Source: Spirodela intermedia (lineage: Eukaryota > Streptophyta > Magnoliopsida > Alismatales > Araceae). Taken from it: a DNA stretch of 64,000 nt. The translations under genes were made by a program, and so were the position numbers. Positions 14,001-25,143 of the stretch are shown here, in pieces (the first letter of the stretch is position 1; each line of letters begins with the position of its first letter). Location: positions 1,175,501 to 1,239,500 of the forward strand of contig LR746268.1 in assembly GCA_902729315.2 (NCBI GenBank), in the 5' to 3' direction. Below the pieces are notes generated by a model that made no database searches, was not told the DNA's origin, and saw only the letters and a list, made by a program, of their open reading frames with translations.

Positions 14001-17000
14001 AGTAACGCTTTATGAAATGTGGATCAAGCTTGCAAGGTTCGCCATCTGACTCTTGGCCATCAACGCCGGAATGTAATCCTGGCTTCGATCTGTACATAAG
14101 ATATGCACCTTTACCAGTATGGTTCCCGTTGCCTGAATAGTAAATTATTCTACATGAATATATGAAACAGTAAGTATGTAGGATAAGTTGATTATGGGGT
14201 TTCTTAATATTTTCTCAGTTTTCTGTTTATGATTTTTTTTTTTGGCTATTATTTGGATGCTTAGTCACTAAATTATGATATTTTAAAAATTCTGGTCTCT
14301 TAGTACATTTGTGCTATTCGTGAGTTGCCTTTCTGACAAAGTTTTTGCTTGCTTTGCTTGTTTCTGTTTTAGAGTCGTTCACACGTTTCATCACAATTTT
14401 CGAACCGCAACCAAAATTGTCCGGGCAGATTTGAATTTACCCATTAAGTCCGATCATGTTCTTGTCAAAATAATATATGCTGGTGTGAATGCAAGTGATG
14501 TAAGTGCCCGGTCCCTCTCCCACCTAATTATCAGTCCAATCAGTATGACTTCCCAATTGAACTCTATTGATTATTTTCTTGTTAATATTCTATTCAGGTC
14601 AACTTTAGCTCAGGTCGTTATTTTAGTGGTAAAAGTCCTCCGTTGGATGCAGGATTTGAGGTGATGTAAAATCCAAATTCTTCCCAATAATAAGCACTCA
14701 AAAAGTTGATTTACCGATGTGCGCTCCTGAGATATTATATTTTGACGGTGTTATGTATGTTTTTATGATGAATATGGATACAATCATTGCAATGGTTATG
14801 GGTTTCTCTTTTGCTTTATTGAATTAATATAGAAAATTAACCCTAGAACGCATTAGTAGATCATTCAAAAGGTTGATCGTATTTCCTTCGAAATACTCAG
14901 TTTCCTTGTCAGATTTTTTTTCTTCACCAGCTGATTTTTGATAATTTTAGCAGCACTTGGATAGGCCTGGTGGTACCTCTTACATTTAAACCCATGCATC
15001 CATGTGTGGTGGCTGTAGTCATCATTGAACATGATGGAGTATTGTACCATCTCAGAAAGAAAAATGTGAAGCCCTTGATATCTGATTGAACAAGTTTAAA
15101 TAAGGTGCTTTTTTCATTTCTTTAGAAGGGAGAATATAGTCTTACAATACTTGGAGGGTAATCAGCCGATTAGGAAAGCTATATCTTGGATAATTTTGTT
15201 ATGAGTACAAAATTACCTAGGAGTATATTTTTTGGTGAATCAATATAATTTTGGCCAATTTTAAAGGATTTGTGTTAATTGTGAAATTTTATTCATATGT
15301 ATAAGGAAAAAATATAGTAATTTGATGAAGAATTACATCTTGACTGCAAGTCTCATCAATGGAAGCTAAACGAGCATTTACGGGTTAAAGGGAGTGAAAC
15401 AGGGAAATTCTTTTTATGCATGGTTTATTTTTATTCTTCTTCCTCAAGGATGAAAGATCTTTAGAGACCATAAAAAAATGTTCGAAAGAGAATTTCAATA
15501 TTAGTTCCTTGTTACAATTTAGAGATCATGGAAACAGAGTTTCATAAAAGGGTATTCGAACATCAAAAGGTAATAAACATCTTCCCAGTTACGCATATTA
15601 GACAGTTCAAATAAATTTCTAACTTACAGAGATTATATCCATATCTTTAGTTACTGTTTCCTTTTGCAAATATTTCTTCTTTTAAAGGAGGGAACGAAAA
15701 TACTCAAGATTCTCATAATTCTTGCAGAAGTACATTAGGTTCATTGGTCAAATAACATCTGTGGATTTCCTTCAATGATATGTTGCTCAATGAAACCCAA
15801 TGCAGGGTGTTGGCTTAATTGTAGCTGTGGGAGACTCGGTTGAGCACTTAAAAGTTGGAGCACCTGTGGCAGTTATGGTATACGGAAGCTACGCTGAATT
15901 TATGACGGTACAGAATCTTCATTATATTTGCTGTGAAAATATCAGTTTTTCCTGTCCACGTTAATTTTCTCGTTTCAGTTTGATTAAAAAGGTTTTTATA
16001 TTCAGAAAATATTAATTTTTATTAATTGCAAAGTTTAGGTCCCTTCGAGGCATGTAATACCTGTGGCCAGACCAGACCCTGCAGTTTTGGGCATGCTTAC
16101 TTCTGGACTTACTGCATCTATTGCCTTGGAGACGGTAAATGTGAACATGAATTATATCTACTGCTAATTAAAAGTTTTTCAGTTTGCCATCCTTCATGAT
16201 GTGGTCAATACTGCAACATTCCTGTTCTCCTGTATGAAAATGTTACTGCATCCGACAGGTTTTTTCCTGTATGAAAATTACTTTGCATCATATTAGTTTT
16301 TACTCTTTGGAAAGTAGTGTCCCTGCTTTAAGGTACGTTTAATTTCAGGCAGGAAGAATGATATCGGGAGAAGCTATTCTTGTCACTGCAGCAGCAGGGG
16401 GAACTGGGCAGTTTGCTGTACAGGTCGATTCAGGAACCGGTTGCTTCTGTCTTTGTTAAGCATTTCCATTGCACTCATGTATCTCTTTTCTTTAAGTCGT
16501 TGGCTTGAGTGTTTTGTATATAATTATTTTATGCTGAAAATATTTGGTACAGGACCAGAGTCTCACGATTTTTGAATAGTTTGTTCTCATCAGTGAGGTT
16601 AACTCTGTTAAATATTTCTGAAATTTTGAGGCTTTATGTTCGCTTTCCATCTCTCCCTAAAATAGGTATTGATATAAGGTGTGTGGATATGAATAGTTTT
16701 ATGTTAATGTGAAGATGTGAATGCTTGATGGTGATGACAACAAGAAGGAAGCACATCTAGTTTAGTCTTTCATTTTTTTTAGTTCATGACCAAGGTTTCT
16801 AATCATACTTTTATCTTTTTCAGCTTGCGAAATTGGCTGGAAATAAAGTAGTTGCTACATGTGGAGGTGAAAAGAAGGCTGTACTTCTGAAATCCTTGGG
16901 TGTTGATCGTGTCATAGATTATAAAAAGGAGAACATAAAATCTGTATGTCTGAATCACTTTTTTTCTGCAGGTTTGATTATTTCTGTTTTTACGTTCCAG

Positions 17001-19329
17001 CTTAGATGAGCTCGTTCTGTTATGTGGCAAGTAAAATTTCTGTGAGGACATATTTGTCGCAGGTTTTTGTTATCTTCTTTTGTTCCTCTGTATCAGGTCT
17101 TGAAGAAGGAATTCCCAGAAGGAGTGAATATTATCTATGAATCTGTTGGTGGAGAGATGTTTAATTTGTGTCTAAATGCTCTGGCAACTTACGGACGTCT
17201 CGTCATAATTGGAATGGTGTCTCAGGTTATTAGTCAATCCCAAGATTCATACCAAAGCTTCATAAGATTTGCCCATCATGTCATTAGTGTGTAATTTATC
17301 TTTATTTGAACTCGATACAGGGGTTTTAAGCATTTATATTTTCATGAAATGACTGCATCATAGCATTTATGTAAAAGAAAGGAAATTAACCGTGTTAAAA
17401 GTTCAGAAAAGAAATGTGTTATTGAATTGCTGATTTGGCTTTTGTGTTTGGTAGTCATAGTGGAGCAGGACTAGCAATCGGGATTTGCATTATCAAACCA
17501 TGTTTTTACGTGGTATTATAATTTTTAACTCAAATATTGAATCGGTGGGTGTAATCAGGATGATTAAGAGGATAAACAGGAAACAACGCAATGCTGGATA
17601 ATTGCAGTTAACTAAAAGTAGACTACTCCAGAAGAATAGGTTAATCATAGTATTATAGTTCTACATCAACTATGGTGGATACAATACTTTTTTCTTATCT
17701 TTAGATGTGAAAATAAATAGCTGGAAATCTATAATGGTGATTTTAGCACATACTTTCACAGATTTACCTTAATTATAAGAGTGGATGCTGCAGCCACAAA
17801 CTGTACTTTTAATTTTCAGGTCTACACCGAAAATGTGTGATAATTTTGGCTTCATAGCTTCTGAACTGGATAGTAGTGGATTGATAAACAATCATGGAAA
17901 TTGTTCACGTCAGATATTTCATTCATATCCAAAACGTTGACTTCAACAATTAATGATGAAAATGGCTTGTTCAATTGATCGCTTAATGTTTTCTCCTTGA
18001 ATCAGTTCTGTTTTAATTCGTATTGACTCAAATGATATTTTCCGAGCAACCTCATTTATTGCATTTTTTTTGTCAGTAGTATTTGGCGTAGTAATACATG
18101 TCTGATAAGATTCTATCATATTCATAACCAACAAGTCGATTCCAGGGACAGAATCTTGGAATTTGCTTGTTTGATCGAACTCTGAACACATTATATTTGG
18201 AGTTTTGTTTTAGTAGTATTGACCCGGGCGAAATATTTCAAAAAAATAAAGCTTAAAGCTTTTAATGTATGGGTGGTCAGGAGTAAAACGTTCTGTTGAA
18301 GAAATAGTTGCAATAATATTTTTCAAACATTTTTGTTGCGCTTTGGATTGGAATATTGAAATTCTTCATGTAAGTTATAAGGATTTGAGTAGAGGTCTGT
18401 GTAAGCTTTGAGTTAGAACAACCACTTCATCTTATGTTTTCAGTATCAAGGAGAGCACGGATGGAAGCCATTAAACTACCCTGGACTCTGTGAAAAGATT
18501 CTTGCGAAAAGCCAAACTGTGGTATGGAATCCTTCACAACTTTTATGCTACGATTAACGACTGGAGGTGCCTTTAATGGCTTCGTTTGTGCGTGACCACT
18601 CCTCTCCAATGTTTTTGGTTCATATTACCACTCGGAGTTCACATTCTTGATGCTATGATCTGCCGTCAATCCTTTAATTTTTTTTTTATATTTCCAATTT
18701 GAGATTTTTTTTTAGTTCCTATTTCGACCTCAGTTTCCTATCCGGAAAGTAATAACTAAAATAATGTTATTTTTTCTGAAATAATGTGATAGTGTTATTT
18801 GTGCCAAGATTAAGCCGACTAAAAAAACAAAAAAAAATAAATTAACAATTTATTTATTTATTTATTTGGTGAAATAATGTTTTTTTATAATTCTTGTCGG
18901 GTGTGGATATCTTTCAGGCTGGTTTTTTTCTGCCACATTATGCTCACTTATGGAAGGAACATCTGGGCAGGCTCTTCGATCTGTACTCTTCTGGGAAGCT
19001 CAAGGTATCTATTCCTCTCTCCGTAGAGAAAAGAAGGTCTATGATGATAGATTAAGTATCATTAAAATCCGATTTAAAAAACAGGGCTAAACCCACCTTT
19101 TTTAATGTATTGATCAGGTTGCTGTGGATCCGAAGAAGTTCTTGGGCCTGAGCTCAGTGGCCGACGCTGTTGAATATCTCCATTCGGGTGAAAGCGTCGG
19201 CAAGGTGGGCCCTCCTCAAGATCACGTTGACTTTTTTTTTTCTCTCGGAGAAGACTAAATGGTATCGATGTTTTTCAGGTTGTCGTGTGCGTTGACCCAA
19301 AGTTTACTCAGCAATCAGCGAAATTATGA
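5068..19329 (+). CDS. NQR: SDR-MDR fusion oxidoreductase, NQR-like (3' 14 exons; N-terminus outside window)
   Basis: Exons: 5068-5144, 11256-11343, 13033-13222, 14373-14499, 14598-14660, 15806-15907, 16039-16134, 16349-16423, 16824-16943, 17097-17225, 18444-18521, 18918-19004, 19118-19204 and 19279-19329. All junctions are GT-AG and the frame is continuous for 455 codons plus a stop. The first two exons are the late part of a short-chain dehydrogenase (FTRSL, INVLCPE, FVQTDMGS). From exon 4 the protein is a zinc-type/quinone-oxidoreductase MDR of the PTGR3/ZADH2 kind, with the cofactor loop AAAGGTGQ in exon 8. The same two-domain order occurs in Arabidopsis NQR (At1g49670, about 629 aa), so roughly 170 residues, including the SDR TGxxxGxG and YxxxK motifs, should lie upstream of copia-1. 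NAD(P)H-dependent reduction of enones or quinones is expected from the family; the substrate is unknown. Introns 10 (GTTATT) and 5 (GTGATG) have weak donors. Confidence 0.9.
5145..7837. other. First part of the 6.1-kb NQR intron, no gene seen
   Basis: AT-rich intron sequence with a GC-richer patch around 6070-6200. No ORF with recognisable similarity was found. The same holds for the intron's last part, 10525-11255. Confidence 0.6.
7437..7523. repeat. Short direct repeat, 60-bp offset
   Basis: CTTTCTCTTGCAATCACTTG at 7437 recurs at 7497 with one change, and both copies continue into CCATCAT. This looks like a local tandem duplication in the intron. Confidence 0.75.
7838..10524 (-). mobile_element. 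Second copia remnant (copia-2), antisense in the NQR intron
   Basis: Two diverged direct repeats bound the element, at about 7838-7990 and 10373-10524. They share the stretch around CTTCAACCCAAACTACTATA and read as LTRs on the minus strand, the right copy starting TGTCACAG. A C-rich run at 7990-8000 is the polypurine tract in complement, just inside the left LTR. About 2.4 kb of internal sequence remains, only from late integrase to RNase H, so gag, protease and the integrase core are deleted. Outer LTR ends are approximate and no clean target duplication was found. Confidence 0.8.
8486..10093 (-). pseudogene. copia-2 pol relic (integrase C-terminus, RT, RNase H region)
   Basis: On the minus strand, 10093-9872 encodes an integrase C-terminal segment with features like HPKSIKWVFLRYS and KRYMYYS. 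Then 9543-9250 encodes the start of reverse transcriptase (WYVVMEEEMTA, then NGTW and KWVF). Finally 8752-8486 encodes the TPMDPNLKL segment that precedes RNase H in copia elements. Stops separate the pieces and the YVDD region is badly degraded. Confidence 0.8.
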
Positions 19330-19729
19330 GTGCGATATCCGCCAACAAGCTGCTGAAAGGAAGAGTGATGGTGAGCTCTGGCTCAAGATCATATGAAGAG
19401 ATATATATATATATATATATATATTATTTTTATGAAAATAATTGTGGATATTGGAGAAAATGTGGAGTAATTTGGATTCCATCTGCGCGTGTGGTGATTT
19501 GGAATGCGTTCATGAAGGGCGGAGGAATATATTGGTAGTGTTTTACAGCCCATGTAGCCGCTATATGATTATATGGCCTTACAATCAGCCCATGTGCCGC
19601 TTTGATACTGACCCCATGCGTCGTCCTTCCAGCTCTGTCAAACAGTGACTTGGATAGATCGATCGATAGATAAATAGATAGACAGATATATGGATAGATG
19701 GATAGATGGATAGATAGATAGATAGATAG

Positions 19730-19764
<35 letters not shown>
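19330..19764. other. Spacer between NQR and FLDH copy A, with microsatellites
   Basis: This 435-bp spacer contains (AT)12 at 19401-19424 and a compound (GATA)n/(GA)n tract at about 19651-19763 that ends directly at the next gene's ATG. It must hold the NQR terminator and the copy A promoter. No clear TATA box stands out. Confidence 0.7.
19651..19763. repeat. Compound (GATA)n (GA)n microsatellite in the 5' leader of FLDH copy A
   Basis: Imperfect GATA units are followed by an uninterrupted GA run (about 19734-19763) abutting the ATG at 19765. GA runs in the same position precede copies B and C. Confidence 0.95.
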
Positions 19765-19767
<3 letters not shown>

Positions 19768-20381
19768 AAGGTGATGGTGACGGGGGCATCCGGGTACCTG
19801 GGCGGGCATCTATGCGCAGCACTGCTGAAGGAAGGCTACACAGTGCGAGCCTTCGTCCGACGGAGCAGCGACCTTAGCCACCTCCCCACGCCGCGGCCCG
19901 CCGGCGGCGCCACCAGCGACAGCGCCGGCGGAGAGCTGGAGTTGGCCTTTGGGGACGTGACGGATCTGCCGTCGCTGCAGGAGGCCTGCGCCGGCTGCGA
20001 GGTCCTCGTACACAGCGCCGCCATCGTCGAGTCCTGGATCCCCGACCTCTCCCAGTTCCACTCAGTGAGTGCACCTTTCGTCCTCCCCTATCCTTCTGTT
20101 CCCTTCCCCTGGTGATCTCCTCGCAGTAGCAGTCTTCTTCTTTCCTCACCGCTCTATCAGATGAAGATCTTTGATGTTCAGCGTGCTGATTTCATGGCCA
20201 GGCCAGATCCATCTTATTTTCCTATGACATGTAAGGAAGTTAACCTTCCGAACCATAAATTCTTCATACCAATGTTTTTGTTGTTGGTTGATTATTCTTC
20301 CCTATCATTACTTTCAGTCATAGGGATCCAGGGGGAAACATTACATTAGTCATTGTAGACTTTTGCTCCAAGATGATGCTA

Positions 20382-20413
<32 letters not shown>

Positions 20414-23332
20414 CTCTACCTATCTACCCATCTACCTCTATTTCACAATCTATCTCATTTGCCTATCTACTCGCTTTTATCTCTATCTATCAATCTTTCT
20501 ACCAATCTACCCATATAGCTATCTATCATAACTATCTATCTATCTATCTACCCACCAACCTACCCACCAACCTACCTATCACATAATATCTGTAAGAACC
20601 AAGTTCCACATGGGACAAGCAAGTTCCAAACTAAGAAAAACGTCTTGCTCTTTTTGTATTAGGTGAATGTGGGAGGATTAGAGAATGTTCTGGAAGCTTA
20701 CCGAAGGACAGAGACTTTACAGAAGATAATATACACGTCATCTTTTTTTGCTCTGGGCCCCACCAATGGACAAGTAGCAGATGAAAACCAGGTATGTAAT
20801 AAAATTATCATTTATTATTTTTATTCCTCACTTTGGGCCTCCTAGGCTGTCTTGGATATTGAGAAAAATAAAATAAAATAAAATCAATAATTGGAATTCT
20901 TAAAATTAAAAATAAGTGATAGACATTTCAAGAAGATGTTCCTAATAATCCAAAGAAGAAATCTCATAATTGTTTATCCAACGACCATGCTTAAAACTAA
21001 TTATAAACAAAAAAAATAAATCACCTCACTCTTCTTGGAGCATTAATCACCTCTTATCCTTCTTCCTTGTCTCAATATCAGAAATCATTTTTTATGAATT
21101 TCCTGAAATGGACAGGTACATCCTGAGAAGTCCTTCTGCACCGAGTACGAAAAGTCCAAGACCAGTGCAGATAAGATAGCCCATCAAGCTGCATTGGAAG
21201 GGATTCCAATAGTTATTATGTGCCCAGGGGTCATCTATGGCCCAGGGAAAATCACCGGTGGAAACACTATTGCCAATCTGGTGCGAGCCTTTAAATCCTC
21301 TCTCTCATGTCAATTTTATAATTTTTGAAACTAATTTGGCACTAAGATCAAAAATTTTGTCTGTGCCATTTTTTTCTTGAATAAAAAAATTATGAAAAAT
21401 ATCTGAGCTAAACCATTCTAGCTAATTATTGGGGGAATAGCACACATGTTTTGCCGAGGGCATTATTTTGTTATTGTTATCATTTAATTATAAGTAAATA
21501 GTGAATTTTTACAGCTCCTCTTGGGAAAATGGCATCTACTTTGTCTAACATTGTGCTGATTAGCACGTCCCCTACTTGTTCCAGCTAATTGAATGCTTCC
21601 GTGGGCGCATGTGCTAGGAAAATATGGGTGGAAACATAGTTGCCCACATGGTATAAACCCTCTCACGTCATTCATACAAGAAGCTATGGAACTAATTTGG
21701 CACCAAGATCCAAACTTTGTGCGTGGGCATCTTTTTCCTTGAATAAAAAATAACTGCAAAATATCTACCCAAAACACCCCATTGCGTGATAACTCAACCC
21801 ATTCGAGAGTATTATTTATCAAGGGCATCAATTATTTATTTTTATCATTAAATCTCTAGTAAAGTTTGTTGTTTTATATGATAATCACACCGTTGATGGC
21901 TCCAGCTGATCGAACGCTTCAATGGGCGCCTACCTGGGTACATAGGCGATAGCAAGGACAAATTCTCATTCTCTCATGTTGAGGATGTGGCTGCGGGCCA
22001 TGTGGCGGCCATCCGCAAGGGCCGCATTGGCCAGAAGTACCTACTCGCTGGAGAAAATGGGTCCCTAAATCTAACATGTGATCTAGCGGCAGCCATCACC
22101 AAAACAAGGAAGCCTACGGTTCACATTCCTCTTTGGTTGTTGTACATCTACGGTTGGTTGTCGGTCATTTATGCCCGCCTTACAGGAAAACCCCCTACCA
22201 TCAGCTACCCTGTGAGTTCTCTACTCCCACACCCCCTCCTAAAAAAATTGGGCTTAATAAATCTATTTGTTGGTATCCATGGTCCTCTCTGCTTCAAATT
22301 AAGTTACATTTCGTTCCATAAGTGATATATCATTCTGGTAATGCATCATACTATGTCCACATGGTAGCACATTGGGCTATGTCATTTTGCTATGTTGATC
22401 TTTGGGTTTATGAAATAGTGATATAGAGGAATTATACCTATTTTTTGACAAACCATGGTCTTGTATGCTTTAAATTTTGTGATATTTACTTATATAAATG
22501 TTGTGTCATCATGTTAACACATTGTGCTATGCTATGCGCTATGTCAAGTTTTGGGTTTTCGAAATATTAATTATGAATAATATTTATTTATTAATAGTGG
22601 TCCTATCTGCTTCAAATTTGTTGACATTTATTTCTATAAATGCTATGCCTTTATGTTTACACATTATACTATGGCATATGCTAAAACATTGTACTATGTC
22701 ATTATGTCAATATGATATTTAATCATGAATACTTATACATCCATTTATTATTAAACATGGCCTGTTCTGCCTCAGATTTGGTAGAATTAAAAAAAAAAAA
22801 AAGTGAGATGGCATTATGCTAACACAGATGACCGCTGAGGTGATTTGAACTTTTAGTTTCAAATTTGACATAGCACTTACAGAAATACTTCAATAAGAGA
22901 TGGGTCGACAGGTGGTGAGTCAATTTGAAATTTTAGTTTCTGATCATGGGATTGTTTAAAAGTCTCATTTGTGCATGATCATGACTACAAACACCAGATC
23001 AGGTGCCAAAAGCCCAAGAATAACCACAAGCATTAGATCATGTTAAAGTATTGATACGTCATATTTAAGAATAGTTTAGTGATGTTTAAAGAAAATACTT
23101 GCATTATTGTTCTAGTAACTTTATTTCAACAATGATATGGAGCTATATTTTCCGATAATGTATCCTAATCCGTACTTTTATTGGTTTGTAGGCTGTGAAG
23201 GTGGTGAGGCGCCAGTGGGCATACTCCAATGCTAAGGCCCGGGAAGATCTGGGCTACTCTCCCAGACCCTTGGATGAGGGCATGGAGGAGGTCCTTCCAT
23301 GGCTAAAGGGCTTGGGTCTTATAAAGTACTAG
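19765..23332 (+). CDS. FLDH: FLDH-like NAD-dependent farnesol dehydrogenase, tandem copy A
   Basis: Exons 19765-20064, 20663-20791, 21116-21280, 21906-22211 and 23192-23332 give 346 aa, close to the 344 aa of Arabidopsis FLDH (At4g33360). This is an extended SDR (DFR-like fold). The NAD(P)-binding TGASGYLG is at residues 6-13, TSS at 125-127, and the catalytic Tyr154 and Lys158 lie in YEKSK. A hydrophobic C-terminal stretch (IPLWLLYIYGWLSVIYARL) suggests membrane association. FLDH oxidises farnesol to farnesal. The start is the first ATG after the GA tract and opens directly into the Rossmann motif. Exon 1 is far more GC-rich than the others. Intron 3 carries an internal duplication. The gene heads a tandem array with B and C, and all introns are GT-AG and phase 0. 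Confidence 0.92.
20379..20560. repeat. (TC)n / (TATC)n microsatellite in intron 1 of FLDH copy A
   Basis: A TC run is followed by imperfect TATC and TACC units. The tract is pyrimidine-rich and variable, and has no coding content. Confidence 0.9.
21281..21905 (+). repeat. Tandemly duplicated intron 3 of FLDH copy A
   Basis: Two diverged copies of the same intron lie in tandem, 21281-21584 and 21651-21905. Both contain ACTAATTTGGCAC followed by CAAGATC or TAAGATC, a TTGAATAAAAAA segment and GGGCAT near the middle, and both end in CCAG before exon-4-like sequence. The 66 bases between them are an exon-junction relic. Confidence 0.8.
21585..21650 (+). pseudogene. Relic of exon 4 start joined to exon 3 end inside intron 3 of copy A
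   Basis: The left half (CTAATTGAATGCTTCCGTGG) matches the start of exon 4 (CTGATCGAACGCTTCAATGG). The right half (GGTGGAAACATAGTTGCCCA) matches the end of exon 3 (GGTGGAAACACTATTGCCAA). The relic keeps an AG acceptor before it and a GT donor after it. Read in the exon 4 frame it meets TAG after ten codons, so retention would truncate the protein. Unequal exchange within the gene would produce this structure. Confidence 0.8.
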
Positions 23333-23574
23333 AATTTTCTTACTAATATTTGATGGATGAACCTTATAGGAGGATCCTCGCCAGTATAAAGTTGAAGTGA
23401 TATTATTATTTCTGGTTGCCGCTACTTGTTGTGATCTGCTTTAGTTCGTTGTGGATGAGCATTTGGTGATATTTCTTCGTCTTAGAGTGCATTTTCGATG
23501 ATTTATTAGCAAAATATCACATCTTTGAAGGTGGTATAGTTTCTCACTTGTCCATATTTTTGTAATATATGGAT

Positions 23575-23625
<51 letters not shown>

Positions 23626-23649
23626 GGAGAGCGGTGGAGAGAGAGAAAT
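23333..23649. other. Spacer between FLDH copies A and B, ending in a GA tract
   Basis: It contains the 3' end of copy A. A segment at about 23482-23515 (TTAGAGTGCATTTTCGATGA) recurs just upstream of copy C at 25028, marking a shared duplication unit. A (GA)n run at about 23577-23622 leads into B's ATG. Confidence 0.75.
23577..23622. repeat. (GA)n tract before pseudogene B
   Basis: A run of GA dinucleotides about 46 bases long, followed by an impure purine stretch up to the ATG at 23650. Confidence 0.95.
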
Positions 23650-25023
23650 ATGAAGGTGCTGGTAACGGGCGCATCAGGGTACCTGGGGGGACGCCTCTGC
23701 TGGGCAAGGACAAATTGTCTGTCTGTCATGTTGAGGATGTGGCTGCGGGCCATCCTGAAGGGTCGGATTGGCCATAAATCCCTACTCGCTCGAAGCCTAC
23801 GGTTCACATTCCTCTTTGGTTGTTGTACATCTACGGTTGGTTGTCGGTCTTTTATTCCCGCCTTACTGGAAAGCTCTCTTTCGTCAGCTATCCTGTGAGT
23901 TCTCAGGCCCCCACCCCCTCTCCCCTTCTAAGAAAATTTGGCTTAATAAATCTAGTTATTGTTAACTATGCTCCTTTCTTTGGCTTCAAATTAAGTCACA
24001 TTTCTTTCTATAAGTGATATGTCATGCTGGTAACGCATCATACTATGCTCATATGCCAGCACATTGTGCTATGTCATTTTCCTATGTTACTTTTTGGGTT
24101 TAAGAAATAGTGATTAAGAATAATTATACCTATTTTTGACAAAAGCATGGTCTCGTGTGCTTTAAATTTGGTGATATTTATTTATACAAATGTTGTGTCA
24201 TCATGCTAACACATTGTGCTATGCTATGTGCTATGTCACTTTATGGGTTTTCAAAATAATAATTATGAACAATATTTATTTATTTATTTATTTATTAAGA
24301 ATGATCGTATAGGCTTCAAATTTGATGGCATTTATTTCTATAAATGCTATGCCTTAATGTTTACACATTATACTAGGTCATTATGTTAAAACATTGCACT
24401 ATGCCCTTATGATATTTAATGAAGAATAGTTACATATCCATTTATTATTAAACACGGTCTGGTCTAACTCAGATTTGGTAGATTTTTTTTTTTTTAAAGT
24501 GAGATGACATTATGCTAACGCAAATTACCACTAAGGCAATTTGAACTTTTAGTTTCAAATTTGACATAACACTTATAGAAATATTTCAACAAGAGATGGG
24601 TCAACAGGTGGTGGGTAAATTTGAAATTTTACTTTCTCAACATGGGATTGTTTAAAAGGCTCATTTGTTCATGATCATGACTACAAACACCATATCAGGT
24701 GCCAAAAACCCAAGAATAACCACAAGCTTTAGATCATGTTAAAGTATCGATGCGTCATATTTAAGAATAGTTTAGCCATGTTTAAAGAAAATACTTGCAT
24801 TATTGTTCTAGTAACTTTATTTTAACAATGATATGGAGCTATCTTTTTCCGATAATGTATCCTAATCCGTACTTTTAATGGTTCGTAGGCTGTGAAGGTG
24901 TTTGGGCACCAGTGGGCGTATTCCAGTGCTAAGGCCCAGGAAGAGCTGGGCTACTCTCCCAGACCCCTGGATGAGGGCTTGAAGGAGCTCCTTCAATGGC
25001 TAAAGGACTTGGGTCTTATAAAG
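23650..25023 (+). pseudogene. FLDH tandem copy B, internally deleted pseudogene
   Basis: The first 19 codons match exon 1 of copy C (MKVLVTGASGYLGGRLCWA). The sequence then jumps into the middle of exon 4 (GGACAAATTGTCTGTC..., matching copy A near 21956), so the rest of exon 1, introns 1-3 and exons 2-3 are missing. A second deletion inside exon 4 removes about 85 bases after CTACTCGCT. The fused exon is 23650-23894, then an intron highly similar to intron 4 of copy A, then exon 5 (24889-25023). The first junction is out of frame, so no SDR can be made. The normal stop is lost: copy A's AAG-TAC-TAG has become AAG-GAC-TTA-G, and the frame runs on toward copy C. Confidence 0.9.
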
Positions 25024-25074
25024 GACTTAGAGTGCACTTTCGATGATTTATTAGCCAAATATCACACCTTTGAT

Positions 25075-25121
<47 letters not shown>

Positions 25122-25143
25122 GCGGAGAGAAAGAGATAGAGAG
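25024..25143. repeat. Short junction and (GA)n tract between pseudogene B and copy C
   Basis: Only about 120 bases separate the old end of B from C's ATG. They consist of a 50-base segment repeated from upstream of B and a GA-rich run at about 25077-25143. The frame is open throughout and would encode an Arg-Glu repeat. Confidence 0.9.

Noticed and set aside
19430-19822. 130-codon minus-strand frame with Leu-Ser repeats
   Set aside because: It is a translation of the (GATA)n/(GA)n microsatellite. Similar frames at 23441-23807 and 25062-25244 have the same cause.
20520-20600. Possible CRISPR-like or regularly spaced repeat
   Set aside because: These are imperfect TATC and CCAACCTA microsatellite units, without spacers, in a plant intron.
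23650-23895. Functional truncated SDR from copy B
   Set aside because: The exon 1/exon 4 junction shifts frame, so only the Rossmann start is in phase and no active-site exon remains.
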